From: CALMEH01 sp031409875
Lineage (GTDB): Bacteria; Acidobacteriota; Blastocatellia; Pyrinomonadales; Pyrinomonadaceae
Direction of reading: 5' to 3'
DNA length: 64,000 bases
Assembly: GCA_031409875.1 (NCBI GenBank)
Contig: JANNYB010000215.1
Span: 24,068 to 88,067, forward strand
A program made the translations under genes and the position numbers. Below are positions 26,929 to 34,928 of the stretch, piece by piece. How positions within the stretch are numbered: the first letter of the stretch is position 1; the number at the start of each line of letters is the position of its first letter. The notes under the pieces were generated by a model that was not told the origin of the DNA, made no database searches, and worked only from the letters and a program-made list of their open reading frames with translations.

Positions 26929-27010
26929 AGAAGTGAGAGATGAGAAATGAGAAATGAGAAATGAGAAATGAGAATATCTTATTTTTCAGTTCTCATTTCT
27001 CATTTTCACT
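26929..27010. repeat. Phrase-type repeat (GAGAAAT units) forming a hairpin
   Basis: Six or more copies of (A)TGAGAAA run from 26929 to 26974. Two or three complementary copies (TTCTCATTTCTCATTT) follow at about 26989-27005, so the transcript can fold into a hairpin with several registers. It lies between the two VWFA genes. Confidence 0.85.
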
Positions 27011-27065
27011 TGTGCATCTTTTATAAATGTTTGCCGCATCATATAGTCGAAATTAGGAAAATCGT

Positions 27066-28178
27066 ATGAAAAAAATTGCGCTTGCCGTTTGTCTTTTAAC
27101 TTTGAGTATTAGTTTTATCTTCGCTCAATCGCGTCGTCCGACGACGGATGACGGCAGCAAAAAAAATCAGCGTCCGGCAGCAACGCCGACTCCGCAGACA
27201 ACTGATGCAAACGCTGAAATTGTTGAAGGCGTAATCGAAGTTAATACCGAAATCGTTACAATTCCGGTTAAAGTTCTCGACCGCAAAAGCAAATTTGTTG
27301 CCGGTTTGACGAAGGAAGATTTTAAGGTTTTTGAGGAAAATGTCGAACAGGAAATTACATATTTTTCCAATGAACAAGAACCTTTTACCGTCGCGCTCGT
27401 GTTGGATATGAGTTATTCGGCGAAGTTTAAGGAAGCGGAAATTCAAAGCGCGGCGATTGCTTTTCTGAATGAACTCAGCCCGAAAGACCGCGTGATGATT
27501 GTTGCTTTTACGGGCGAAGTTCGTGTTTTATGTGAACCGACGAATGATAAAAAACGGCTTTTTGCGGCAATAAAATCAACGAAAATTGATTTCGGCACGA
27601 GCGTTTATGACGCGGTTGATTTGGTTTTGAACGACAAACTCGCCAAGATTGGCGGACGCAAAGCAATCGTGCTTTTTTCGGACGGCGTTGATACTTCCAG
27701 CGAACGCGCCAGCGATATGTCGAACAAATCAACCGCGATTGAATCCGATTCGCTGATTTATGTCGTGCAATACGACACTTTTGCCGAAGTCCAAGCGATG
27801 AAAAATAAGCCGATTGTTCCGCAAACCACACAAATTCCGGGCAAAGATAAAAGTCCGTTTCCGATTCCGAACGTCGGAATGATGAGCGACAAAGGCACGA
27901 GCCGCGAAGAATACGAAAAAGCCGACCTATATTTGAGTGAATTGGCAACGCGGACAGGCGGCGAAGTTTTCAAGGCAAACGACATTGTTAGTATTTCAAA
28001 ATCATTCTCGAAAGTTGCCGCCGAGCTGCGCGAATTTTACAGCATCGGTTTTGCCCCGAAAGAAGAATCGAAAGACGGCAAACGCCACAAAATCAAAGTC
28101 AAAGTCAACCGCGAAAACGTCGCCGTTAAAGCGCGGGACAGCTACACCGCAAAGCCGGTTACGCCAAGTAAAAAGTAA
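27066..28178 (+). CDS. Exported VWFA-domain protein, copy 2
   Basis: A paralog of the preceding gene: signal peptide (IALAVCLLTLSISFIFAQ), the domain IEVNTEIVTIPVKVLDRKSK with GLTKEDFKVFEENV, and a VWFA domain with LDMSYS (DxSxS) and FSDGVDTSSE. The C-terminal half shares EYEKADLYLSELATRTGG and YSIGFAPKEE with copy 1 but lacks the glycine-rich insertion. The two genes are likely an old duplication that now differ mainly in the loop after the VWFA core. Followed by a bidirectional terminator. Confidence 0.88.
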   Translation: MKKIALAVCLLTLSISFIFAQSRRPTTDDGSKKNQRPAATPTPQTTDANAEIVEGVIEVNTEIVTIPVKVLDRKSKFVAGLTKEDFKVFEENVEQEITYFSNEQEPFTVALVLDMSYSAKFKEAEIQSAAIAFLNELSPKDRVMIVAFTGEVRVLCEPTNDKKRLFAAIKSTKIDFGTSVYDAVDLVLNDKLAKIGGRKAIVLFSDGVDTSSERASDMSNKSTAIESDSLIYVVQYDTFAEVQAMKNKPIVPQTTQIPGKDKSPFPIPNVGMMSDKGTSREEYEKADLYLSELATRTGGEVFKANDIVSISKSFSKVAAELREFYSIGFAPKEESKDGKRHKIKVKVNRENVAVKARDSYTAKPVTPSKK

Positions 28179-28262
28179 AAAGTAAAAAGTAAAAAAGCGT
28201 CTTGCAATGAAAGTTGATTCAAAACAAGACGCTTTACTTTTTACTTTTTACCTTTTACTTTC
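28170..28262. terminator. Bidirectional terminator flanked by AAAAAGT phrases
   Basis: The core stem AAGCGTCTTG (28195-28204) pairs with CAAGACGCTT (28225-28234). The left flank carries AAAAGT units and the right flank the complementary ACTTTTT units, giving A-runs and T-runs on both sides. It separates convergent VWFA and nuclease genes and can end transcription from either side. Confidence 0.8.
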
Positions 28263-29646
28263 TATTTTTAATTCCGAATTTATCAGATGAAGCGAGATTT
28301 TCTTCGATTGCTTCCTTATCAATTGTCATATCAGCATCGTCAATGAGTTGATTATCAATGACCGATTCGATTTGCGATTGAATCGAGGTTGAAACATTCG
28401 AGAAGAAATCGTTGCCCGTTACGCCTTCGATGTAATCGGCGGAAACGCGAAACGTGCGCCAATCGGAACTGATGCCGTTTTGATTCGGCACGAAAACGGA
28501 GATGACGCGGGTTGAACCTGTTACACGCGAAACGTCGTTTGTGCCGTTTGGAATAACGATGATGACTTTCCAAGTGTGCGTCGGAATTGCCACGCGCCCG
28601 CTGTCAATCGTTCCGGCAAAACCGTAGCCGCCCGAAATGATGTAAAGCTCGTTGCCGCTGTTTGCCAAAGTCCGACAATAAGTTTCAAGGCTTGCCCAAG
28701 ATTGCTGATTATTATCCGGTGCTTGCGGAATCATATTCGTCATCAAAAACGTCGCCGAATTATTTGCCACCGAACTCGTTCTGTCAGCCGAAGGACACAT
28801 ATGTCCGCGGTCGTAACCCGAACCCGAATAAGAACTTCCGCCGACGCGATACCAACCTGCGGGAAGTGTCGTGTCAGCGCGAAAATCGTCTTGGCGCGGT
28901 GTTGAACCGAACCAACTTGTTGCCAAATGCCACGAAACCCAATTCGGCGTGCCATTATCGCGGTGATAGGAAAGCGCGTATTGCGTTTTTTCCATTAGAT
29001 AGTTTGTTGGGAAACTCGCGTTTGCCGTAGCGTTTGACGGATTTCCCATCGTCAAATGCACATTTGATGACGGCGGCGGCGTTGGAGTCGGAGTTGGTGT
29101 TGGCGTTGCCGCAATGTAATCGGTAATCGAAATATTATCGAAATTGACGCGGTTTGCGCCGCCCGAAATTTTGCGAATTTCAAAACGAATCGCGGTTGCG
29201 TTATTGACGGTAAAGTTTGCCGTTGAAAGAGTTGTCGAACTCGTCGTAACGGTTGCGCCGACTTTTGTCCAACTCGAACCGTTGTTCGTTGACGAATAAA
29301 GTTCCCAAGTGCTGTTCGCGTCCGTGCCGTATTTGGCGTGTTGGACGGAAACCGTTCCCGCGCTGGCAACATTAAAATTCATCCGCACTTTGCCGATTTC
29401 TCGGACACGCGCCGAATACGAACCTGTTTTGCGGTCGCTCGCGGTGTTGCCCGTCAGCGCGTCGTCCAGATACCAACTGCCCGAACCGAGCGTAACATTG
29501 GCGGCGGCATACGCGGTTTTTCCGCCCGCTTCAAAACCTTCGGTCAAAATCGTTGCGGCTTGCGAACCGCCCGAAATAAAAACCGACGCGCACAACATCG
29601 CCAAAGCCAAAACTCCGGCGTAGATTGCTATTTGCTTTCTTTTCAC
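28255..29646 (-). CDS. Secreted DNA/RNA non-specific endonuclease (NUC1 family)
   Basis: GTG 29646 is the start, since AAGGAG lies 6 nt upstream and no ATG fits. After a signal peptide (~1-30) comes a beta-sandwich domain (~31-178). A TPTPTPTP linker (~180-192) leads to the nuclease. The catalytic motif YDRGHMCPSADR (His282) and the metal-binding Asn of MTNMIPQAPDNNQ are those of Serratia-type His-Me finger nucleases. The C-terminal ~60 residues are acidic and unassigned. Likely role: degrading extracellular DNA/RNA for nutrients or competition. Confidence 0.9.
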   Translation of the reverse strand: MKRKQIAIYAGVLALAMLCASVFISGGSQAATILTEGFEAGGKTAYAAANVTLGSGSWYLDDALTGNTASDRKTGSYSARVREIGKVRMNFNVASAGTVSVQHAKYGTDANSTWELYSSTNNGSSWTKVGATVTTSSTTLSTANFTVNNATAIRFEIRKISGGANRVNFDNISITDYIAATPTPTPTPTPPPSSNVHLTMGNPSNATANASFPTNYLMEKTQYALSYHRDNGTPNWVSWHLATSWFGSTPRQDDFRADTTLPAGWYRVGGSSYSGSGYDRGHMCPSADRTSSVANNSATFLMTNMIPQAPDNNQQSWASLETYCRTLANSGNELYIISGGYGFAGTIDSGRVAIPTHTWKVIIVIPNGTNDVSRVTGSTRVISVFVPNQNGISSDWRTFRVSADYIEGVTGNDFFSNVSTSIQSQIESVIDNQLIDDADMTIDKEAIEENLASSDKFGIKNRK

Positions 29647-29893
29647 ATTTTCTCCTTAGCTGAATTTAGATTTTTACTGCATTGATAATGCCTTTATGAA
29701 AATTATTTATGACACAAAACTATCGAGAAAAGAACAAATTTGAAGCCGAACTTTACCGATTCGTAACACTTCGGCGAAAAAAAGTTAAATTTGGAAAATG
29801 AAAGGTGAAAAATTCAGAAAGACTAAAAGATTTGTAACACGATTTAGGATAAATTTCAAATTATTGATTTTGAAGCAAAATTTAAGCGTAAAA

Positions 29894-30050
29894 ATTGGAG
29901 CGCGGGCATCTTGCCCGCCGCGCGTTCGAGGCTTTGCGAGAACAGGCGCGTTCACGCCGAACATTGAATAAACTTGCGAGCAATCTGAGGTGTTCGCGCC
30001 TGTTCTCGCTTCGCTTGAACGCGCGGCGGGCAAGATGCCCGCGCTCCAAT
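29894..30050. repeat. GC-rich REP-like palindrome, 34-bp perfect outer arms
   Basis: 29894-29927 pairs exactly with 30017-30050 (arms contain GCGCGGGCATCTTGCCCGC, itself palindromic). An inner 15-bp pair, 29936-29950 with 29995-30009, extends the cruciform. The right arm abuts the glgC stop codon, so it may protect or end the glgC mRNA. The rest of the gap, 29647-29893, is AT-rich and holds only the nuclease leader; I see no gene there. Confidence 0.9.
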
Positions 30051-31339
30051 TAAATCACTGTTCCGTCATTTATCACCGCATTTTTCGGGATTAAAATAAT
30101 TCCTTCGCGGATACAATAATTATCGCCGTCGGCGTTTTCGATGTTGTTTTGATTGATGAGCCGCACGTTTTTTCCGATGCGGGCATTTTTATCAATAATT
30201 GCGCGGCGAATAATCGAATTTTGACCGATGCCGATGTGCGGCGTTCCGGCATCGAGATTTGCTTGCATTTCATCGAGTGATTCAAAATAATCTGCGCCCA
30301 TAATGATTGAATTTTCAATCGTAGTTCCGGCATCAATCCGCGAACGCAAGCCGATAATCGAATTTTGCGCCTTTATTCCGTTCAAGATACAACCTTCGGA
30401 AACCATCGAATTATCAATGTTGCAATTATGAACTTTTGACGGTGGCAGATAACGACTGCGCGTATAAATCGGAGCTTCCGTATCGAAAAAATTGAACTGC
30501 GGCAGAGGCGAAGCCAAATCCAAATTTGCTTCGTAAAAAGCGCGAATTGTTCCGATGTCTTCCCAATAATCGTTAAAAAGATGCGCTTGGACGTTGAGTT
30601 TTTCGATTGACGAAGGAATAATTTCGCGCCCGAAATCTATCCACGAATTATCGGTTTCGAGCAGTTCGATAAGGCGTTCGTAATTAAAAACATAAATGCC
30701 CATCGAAGCCAAATACGGACGTTTTTCTGATTCTTCTTTGGTTAAACCGAAATTTGTCGTGTCAACGCGCATTGATTCGAGTTCCGCGCCTTTCGGTTTT
30801 TCTTTAAACTCGATAATTTTGCCATTTTCGTCGGTTTTCAACAGCCCAAATTCTTCCGCTTCCGAAGGTTTGCAGGGAATTACGGAGATTGTAACGTCTG
30901 CATTTGTTTCAAAATGACGTTTCAAAAAATCGCGGTAATCCATCCGATAAAGATGATCGCCGGAAAGAATCAATAATGTTTTGACATTCCAACCGCGCAA
31001 ATGCGGCAGAACTTGGCGGACGGCATCAGCCGTGCCTTGAAACCAATCGGGCGAATCTTTGCGTTGTTCGGCGGCGAGAACTTCGACAAAGCCGCTCGAA
31101 AACGACGAAAATCTGTAAGTTCTGGAAATATGACGATTTAGCGATGCCGAATTAAATTGTGTCAGCACGAAAATCTGCATAATCGCAGAATTGATGCAGT
31201 TTGAAATCGGCACATCAATCAGACGATATTTTCCGCCGAGCGGAACTGCCGGTTTTGAACGCTCACGAGTTAAAGGAAAAAGCCGCGAACCTGCGCCGCC
31301 GCCCAAAATTACTGCCGTTACATTTTCGTATTGACTCAT
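30050..31339 (-). CDS. glgC: Glucose-1-phosphate adenylyltransferase
   Basis: The 429-residue enzyme makes ADP-glucose for glycogen. The nucleotide site VILGGGAGSRLFPLT (~10-24), the RSKPAVPLGGKYRLIDVPIS stretch (~26-45), the sugar-site IEFKEKPKG (~175-183), and a C-terminal left-handed beta-helix with hexapeptide repeats (SIIGLRSRIDAGTTIENS, RIGKNVRLIN) are all in place. Length is normal. No other glycogen gene is adjacent. Confidence 0.96.
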   Translation of the reverse strand: MSQYENVTAVILGGGAGSRLFPLTRERSKPAVPLGGKYRLIDVPISNCINSAIMQIFVLTQFNSASLNRHISRTYRFSSFSSGFVEVLAAEQRKDSPDWFQGTADAVRQVLPHLRGWNVKTLLILSGDHLYRMDYRDFLKRHFETNADVTISVIPCKPSEAEEFGLLKTDENGKIIEFKEKPKGAELESMRVDTTNFGLTKEESEKRPYLASMGIYVFNYERLIELLETDNSWIDFGREIIPSSIEKLNVQAHLFNDYWEDIGTIRAFYEANLDLASPLPQFNFFDTEAPIYTRSRYLPPSKVHNCNIDNSMVSEGCILNGIKAQNSIIGLRSRIDAGTTIENSIIMGADYFESLDEMQANLDAGTPHIGIGQNSIIRRAIIDKNARIGKNVRLINQNNIENADGDNYCIREGIILIPKNAVINDGTVI

Positions 31340-31440
31340 AAAATAACTGTTCGTTGTTAGTTGTTAATTGTTAGTTGAAAATCAGTAGTTTTCCGATTTT
31401 ATTATCAACTATCAACTATCAACTATCAACTAACAACGGG
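31340..31440. repeat. Phrase-type repeat (TAGTTGT / ATCAACT units)
   Basis: TTGTTAGTTG-type units at about 31350-31377 are complementary to four ATCAACT units at 31404-31431 and CTAACAAC at 31430-31437. The gap lies between divergent glgC and the B12 locus. Confidence 0.8.
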
Positions 31441-31514
31441 TAGCTTTGACTTTTGACTAATGCCGTGATAACTTTCGTTTCACTCTTTATTCGATTTTTT
31501 GAATTGATTTGAAT

Positions 31515-31700
31515 AAAAAGCGTTCTTTTTCAGACTAAAGAAACTTCAGAAATCAAGGAAGCGGGTTAAATTCCCGCACGGTCGCGCCACTGTGAAGCGA
31601 TTTGCGATTTGCGATTTGCGATTTGCGATTGAATTTGTTTCAATCCCAAATCCCAAATCCCAAATCCCAAATCCGAAGTCAGGAACTTTTCCGAAGTTTT
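31515..31700 (+). promoter_or_regulatory. Cobalamin riboswitch 1, upstream of btuF
   Basis: Core elements of the B12 riboswitch are visible: GGAAGCGGGTTAAATTCCCGCACGG-type stretch from 31557, CGCGCCACTGTGA (31583-31595), and the B12 box GAAGTCAGGAAC (31675-31686). The variable stem between the last two (31597-31673) consists of four GCGATTT units on one side and four ATCCCAA units on the other, i.e. the same reiterated phrases found between genes elsewhere. An intrinsic terminator follows, so ligand binding probably stops transcription. Confidence 0.85.
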
Positions 31701-31772
31701 TATCCGAAACTCGTCTCGCGTCAAGATGTTTGGTTAAGTTAGATCATTTCATTATTCTCCTTTTTTTAGTGA

Positions 31773-31825
31773 AAAAATCCTGTTTGACTCGTTTAGCGAA
31801 AAGCGAGTCGGACAGGATTTTTTTT
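31773..31825 (+). terminator. Riboswitch-controlled terminator before btuF
   Basis: AATCCTGT and GACTCG pair with CGAGTC and ACAGGATT around a TTTAGCGAAAAG loop, followed by eight T. The btuF start codon lies directly after the T-run, so formation of the hairpin would both end transcription and bury the ribosome site (AGGA in the 3' arm). Confidence 0.85.
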
Positions 31826-32743
31826 ATGCCGGATTTTCAAAAAAATAACTTTGCGCCTTTGCGCCTTTGCGGGAAATTTTTCGTAATTCTTTTCGTTAGC
31901 ATCACGCTTTTTACAAGCTGCAAAAGCGTTGCCACACAAAAAGAAGATGTAAAAATGCGCGATATTGCCGATGATTTGGGGCGCAAACTTAAAATTCCCG
32001 AAAAAATCGAACGCGCCGTTTCGCTTGCGCCGAATCTGACGGAAAACATTTTTGCCGTCGGCGCGGGCGATAAATTGGTCGGCGTTACGACGTTTTGCAA
32101 TTTCCCTGAAGATGCGAAAAAAATCGCCAAAATCGGCGACACGATGAACCCGAATATGGAAACCATTATCGCGCTCAAACCGCAAGTCGTATTCGTTTCC
32201 ACCGCGTCGCAAATCGAAACTTTTGCAAAAACTCTGGAAGAGCAAAATATCACGGTTTTCGTGACGAATCCGACAAATTTAAACGGCGTTTTGGCGAATC
32301 TGCGACAATTAGGAGAAATTTTCGGAACAACCGAACGAACGGCGATTTTGCTTAACGAATTACAGGAAAGAATTTTGGCGGTTGACGAACAAGTTAAAGA
32401 CAAAACGAAAATAAAAACCTTCGTGCAAATCTCGAAAGAGCCGCTTTTTACGGTCGGGAAAGATTCGTTTTTAACTGAAATAGTCGAACGCGGCGGCGGA
32501 ATTTCATTAACCAAAGATGTCGCCACGGCGTATCCGAAACTCAGCAAAGAAACGGCTTTGGCTTTAAATCCCGAAGCCATAATTCTTTCGGAAAGTCCCG
32601 ACAATCTTGAGCCAAACGACGTTTTCAAAAACTCGAACGCGGTGAAAAACAAAAAGATTTTTAAGATAAACGCCGATTTGCTTTCGCGCCCCAGTCCGCG
32701 TTTGGTTGACGCGCTTGAACAGATTGCAGCAGCGTTGAAATAG
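31826..32743 (+). CDS. btuF: Vitamin B12 ABC transporter substrate-binding lipoprotein
   Basis: ATG 31826 is chosen; the long frame upstream to 31592 runs through the riboswitch and its terminator. The 305-residue protein has a lipoprotein signal (FFVILFVSITLFTSC, lipid Cys ~32). A class III periplasmic-binding fold follows, with RAVSLAPNLTENIFAVGAG (~68-86) and VGVTTFCNFP. The family includes heme/siderophore binders; the cobalamin assignment rests on the riboswitch and the genes that follow. Residues 10-18 (FAPLRLCGK) are encoded by GCGCCTTT phrase units. Confidence 0.9.
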   Translation: MPDFQKNNFAPLRLCGKFFVILFVSITLFTSCKSVATQKEDVKMRDIADDLGRKLKIPEKIERAVSLAPNLTENIFAVGAGDKLVGVTTFCNFPEDAKKIAKIGDTMNPNMETIIALKPQVVFVSTASQIETFAKTLEEQNITVFVTNPTNLNGVLANLRQLGEIFGTTERTAILLNELQERILAVDEQVKDKTKIKTFVQISKEPLFTVGKDSFLTEIVERGGGISLTKDVATAYPKLSKETALALNPEAIILSESPDNLEPNDVFKNSNAVKNKKIFKINADLLSRPSPRLVDALEQIAAALK

Positions 32744-32751
32744 ATTTTTAT

Positions 32752-32820
32752 CTTCGGAATAACTGATAGCGAATAACTATTATCAGCTATTCGCTATCAG
32801 TTTTCAGTTATTCCGAAGAA
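32752..32820. repeat. Phrase-type inverted repeat between btuF and btuC
   Basis: The left arm CTTCGGAATAACTGATAGCGAATA and the right arm TATTCGCTATCAG plus CAGTTATTCCGAAG pair, with an extra TTTT bulge on the right side, around ACTATTATCAGC. The hairpin may reduce expression of the permease relative to the binding protein. Confidence 0.85.
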
Positions 32821-32825
32821 AAATT

Positions 32826-33794
32826 ATGAAAACCAAACCGCAAAACAAAAACTTTTACTCCGTATTGCTGTTTCTCGGCGGTTTATTTTTTCTTTCGCTT
32901 TTTCTAGCAGTATGGCTTGGAAGCGAAAAATTAGAGTTCTTTGATTTATCGAAAACGCAAACGGCGATTCTTTTTGATGTTCGTTTGCCGCGAGTTTTGC
33001 TCGGCGCAACGGTCGGCGCGAGTTTGGCGGTTGCGGGCGCGTCGTTGCAGTCGCTTTTGAGAAATCCTTTGGCGGAACCTTATTTGCTCGGCGTTTCAAA
33101 TGGCGCGGCTTTGGGGACGATGTTGGCGTTCGTGTTTTTTGCAAATGTCGAATGGGCGCGTCCGATTTTTGCGATTGCGGGCGCAGGTTTGGCAACGATT
33201 ACGGTTTATCAAATGGCGAAATCACGCGCCGGAATGAACACCGAAAGATTGGTTTTGGCGGGCGTGATTGTTACGACATTTCTTTCGTCAATTTTGGTTT
33301 TATTGACTTCGCTTTTGGACACGACAAAGCTCCGCAGTTTTACTTTTTGGCTTCTCGGCGATTTGTCGCAAGCGTCAAAAACAGGATTTTATTTGACAGG
33401 AATCGCCGTGATTTTAGGAACAATTCTTTTAAGCTCGCAAGCCAAAGCGTTGAATTTAATGATGATTGGCGAGCGCGACGCTTTTGATTTCGGCGTTGAA
33501 GTCGGGCGCGTTCGGCTGATAATTTTTGCGACGGCTTCGGCTTTAGTCGGAATTTCGGTGGCGGCAAGCGGTTCGGTCGGCTACGTCGGATTGATTGTGC
33601 CGCATCTGATTCGCCTTTCGATTGGTAGCGATAATCGTCTGGTTATTCCTTTTTCGGCAATTGCGGGCGCAGTTTTTGTCGTGCTTGCCGACACGATTGC
33701 GCGTGTTGCAATCGCGCCGCGAGAATTGCCCGTCGGCGCAATTACCGCGTTAATCGGTGCGCCGATGTTTATTTGGTTGTTAAGAAGAAATTAG
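32826..33794 (+). CDS. btuC: Vitamin B12 ABC transporter permease (FecCD family)
   Basis: The 322-residue protein has nine to ten membrane helices and the family motifs DVRLPRVLLGATVGASLAVA (~49-68), LLRNPLAEPYLLGVSNGAALG (~75-95), and the cytoplasmic coupling loop with VGYVGLIVPHLIRL. BtuC dimers form the channel with BtuD. Assignment to B12 rests on the flanking riboswitches. Confidence 0.93.
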   Translation: MKTKPQNKNFYSVLLFLGGLFFLSLFLAVWLGSEKLEFFDLSKTQTAILFDVRLPRVLLGATVGASLAVAGASLQSLLRNPLAEPYLLGVSNGAALGTMLAFVFFANVEWARPIFAIAGAGLATITVYQMAKSRAGMNTERLVLAGVIVTTFLSSILVLLTSLLDTTKLRSFTFWLLGDLSQASKTGFYLTGIAVILGTILLSSQAKALNLMMIGERDAFDFGVEVGRVRLIIFATASALVGISVAASGSVGYVGLIVPHLIRLSIGSDNRLVIPFSAIAGAVFVVLADTIARVAIAPRELPVGAITALIGAPMFIWLLRRN

Positions 33795-33865
33795 CCACGA
33801 ACAAACACGAAAAAGCACGAAAAAATAATTAGAATTTTCGTGTTCTTTTGTGTTTGTTCGTGGCT
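33793..33865. repeat. Phrase-type inverted repeat (AACACGA units)
   Basis: AGCCACGAACAAACAC (33793-33808) pairs with the complement ending at 33865, and a second inner pair GCACGAAAA / TTTTCGTG is also present. The arm units vary on ACACGAA. It sits between btuC and btuD and just before the btuD start. Confidence 0.85.
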
Positions 33866-33873
33866 TAAAAAAA

Positions 33874-34644
33874 ATGCTTGAAGTTCAAAACATTTCAATC
33901 AATTACGGTGAACGCGCAGTTGTCGCGGATGTTTCTTTTGCGCTTCGTTCGGGAAAAATCATTGCACTTCTCGGCGCAAACGGCGCGGGGAAAACGACGC
34001 TTTTGAAATCTTTGAATTTAAGTTTGCCGATTGCAAAAGGCTCGATTTTATTGGACGCGCAAACCATTGAAAATTATTCGCGCCGCGAAATTGCTCAAAA
34101 AATCGCCGTCATCGCGCAGGAAAACGAAACGAAATTTCCCGTGTCGGTTTTGGAATTCGTGCTTGCGGGAAGATTTGCACACGGCGCGGCTTTCGGTTGG
34201 GAAACCGAAGGTGATTTGCAGATTGCAGTTGATTGTTTGAACTTATGCGATTTGAAAAATTACGAATCGCGTTTGATGAATCGTCTTTCCGGCGGCGAAC
34301 GTCAAAGAGTTGTTTTGGCACGCGCTTTGGCAACGCAAGCGAAGATTTTATTACTCGACGAACCGACCGCAAATCTCGATTTATCGCATCAAGCATTGCT
34401 GTTTCGCCTTGTCAAAGCGCGATGCGAAACGTGCGAATCTTCGGCAATCGTGATCACGCACGATTTAAATTTGGCTTCGGAATTTGCCGATGAAATAATT
34501 TTGCTGAAAAACGGTAAAATTGCGGCAAAAGGTTCACCCGAAAAAGTTTTGACGGAAGAAAATTTATTAAAAGTTTTCGACGTAAAAGTGTTGCTGGACA
34601 AAAATCCTTTGAGTGGAAAAAGGAGAGTTACGGCAATTTTTTAG
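33874..34644 (+). CDS. btuD: Vitamin B12 ABC transporter ATPase
   Basis: ATG 33874 (MLEVQNISINYG) is chosen; the upstream frame is repeat sequence. The 256-residue ATPase has Walker A GANGAGKTT (~38-46), Q-loop IAQENE, signature RLSGGERQRV, Walker B LLLDEPTANLD and the H-loop ITHDLN. It powers B12 import with BtuC. Confidence 0.95.
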   Translation: MLEVQNISINYGERAVVADVSFALRSGKIIALLGANGAGKTTLLKSLNLSLPIAKGSILLDAQTIENYSRREIAQKIAVIAQENETKFPVSVLEFVLAGRFAHGAAFGWETEGDLQIAVDCLNLCDLKNYESRLMNRLSGGERQRVVLARALATQAKILLLDEPTANLDLSHQALLFRLVKARCETCESSAIVITHDLNLASEFADEIILLKNGKIAAKGSPEKVLTEENLLKVFDVKVLLDKNPLSGKRRVTAIF

Positions 34645-34722
34645 AATTACGAATTACAAATTACGAATTACGAATTATTTTTCGTATTCAATTTGTAATT
34701 TGAAATTCGTAATTTGTAATTG
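34643..34722. repeat. Phrase-type repeat (ATTACGA units)
   Basis: Four units of ATTACGA/ATTACAA are followed by complementary TTGTAAT and TCGTAAT units (34690-34721). The element lies between btuD and the second riboswitch. Confidence 0.85.
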
Positions 34723-34729
34723 AAATAAA

Positions 34730-34905
34730 TACGCAAGGGAACGCGGTGCAAATCCGCGACTGCCCACGCAACTGTAATTTCGATTTGAGATTTGGGAATT
34801 CGGATTTGGGATTTTTCTTATAAATCCGAAATCCGCAATCCTAAATCCCAAATCGAAATAAGTCAGAAAATCTTGCGCGTTTGTTGAGGCATTTAACCAA
34901 ATTCC
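34730..34905 (+). promoter_or_regulatory. Cobalamin riboswitch 2, upstream of btuB
   Basis: The signature AAGGGAACGCGGTGCAAATC (from 34735), the conserved CTGCCCACGCAACTGT (34760-34775) and the B12 box AAGTCAG (34860-34866) are present. Between them, 34777-34859 folds into a long stem of reiterated ATTTGGG/ATTTCGG phrases on one side and ATCCCAA/ATCCGAA on the other. Downstream, TTCCGC 34902-34907 and GCGGAA 34913-34918 form a small hairpin beside the ribosome site GGAG (34921-34924). There is no T-run, so control is probably translational. Confidence 0.9.
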
Positions 34906-34928
34906 GCGATGGGCGGAAAAGGAGATAT

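Noticed and set aside
29647..29700. GTCAT-N15 pattern upstream of the secreted nuclease on the minus strand
   Set aside because: GTGTCATAA is followed after 15 nt by AGGCA, not GACAC, so it lacks the second box and is likely chance.
31592..31825. N-terminal extension of the btuF frame containing PNPKSQIPNPKS
   Set aside because: The stretch lies over the riboswitch, its phrase-repeat stem and the terminator. The lipoprotein signal starts only after ATG 31826.
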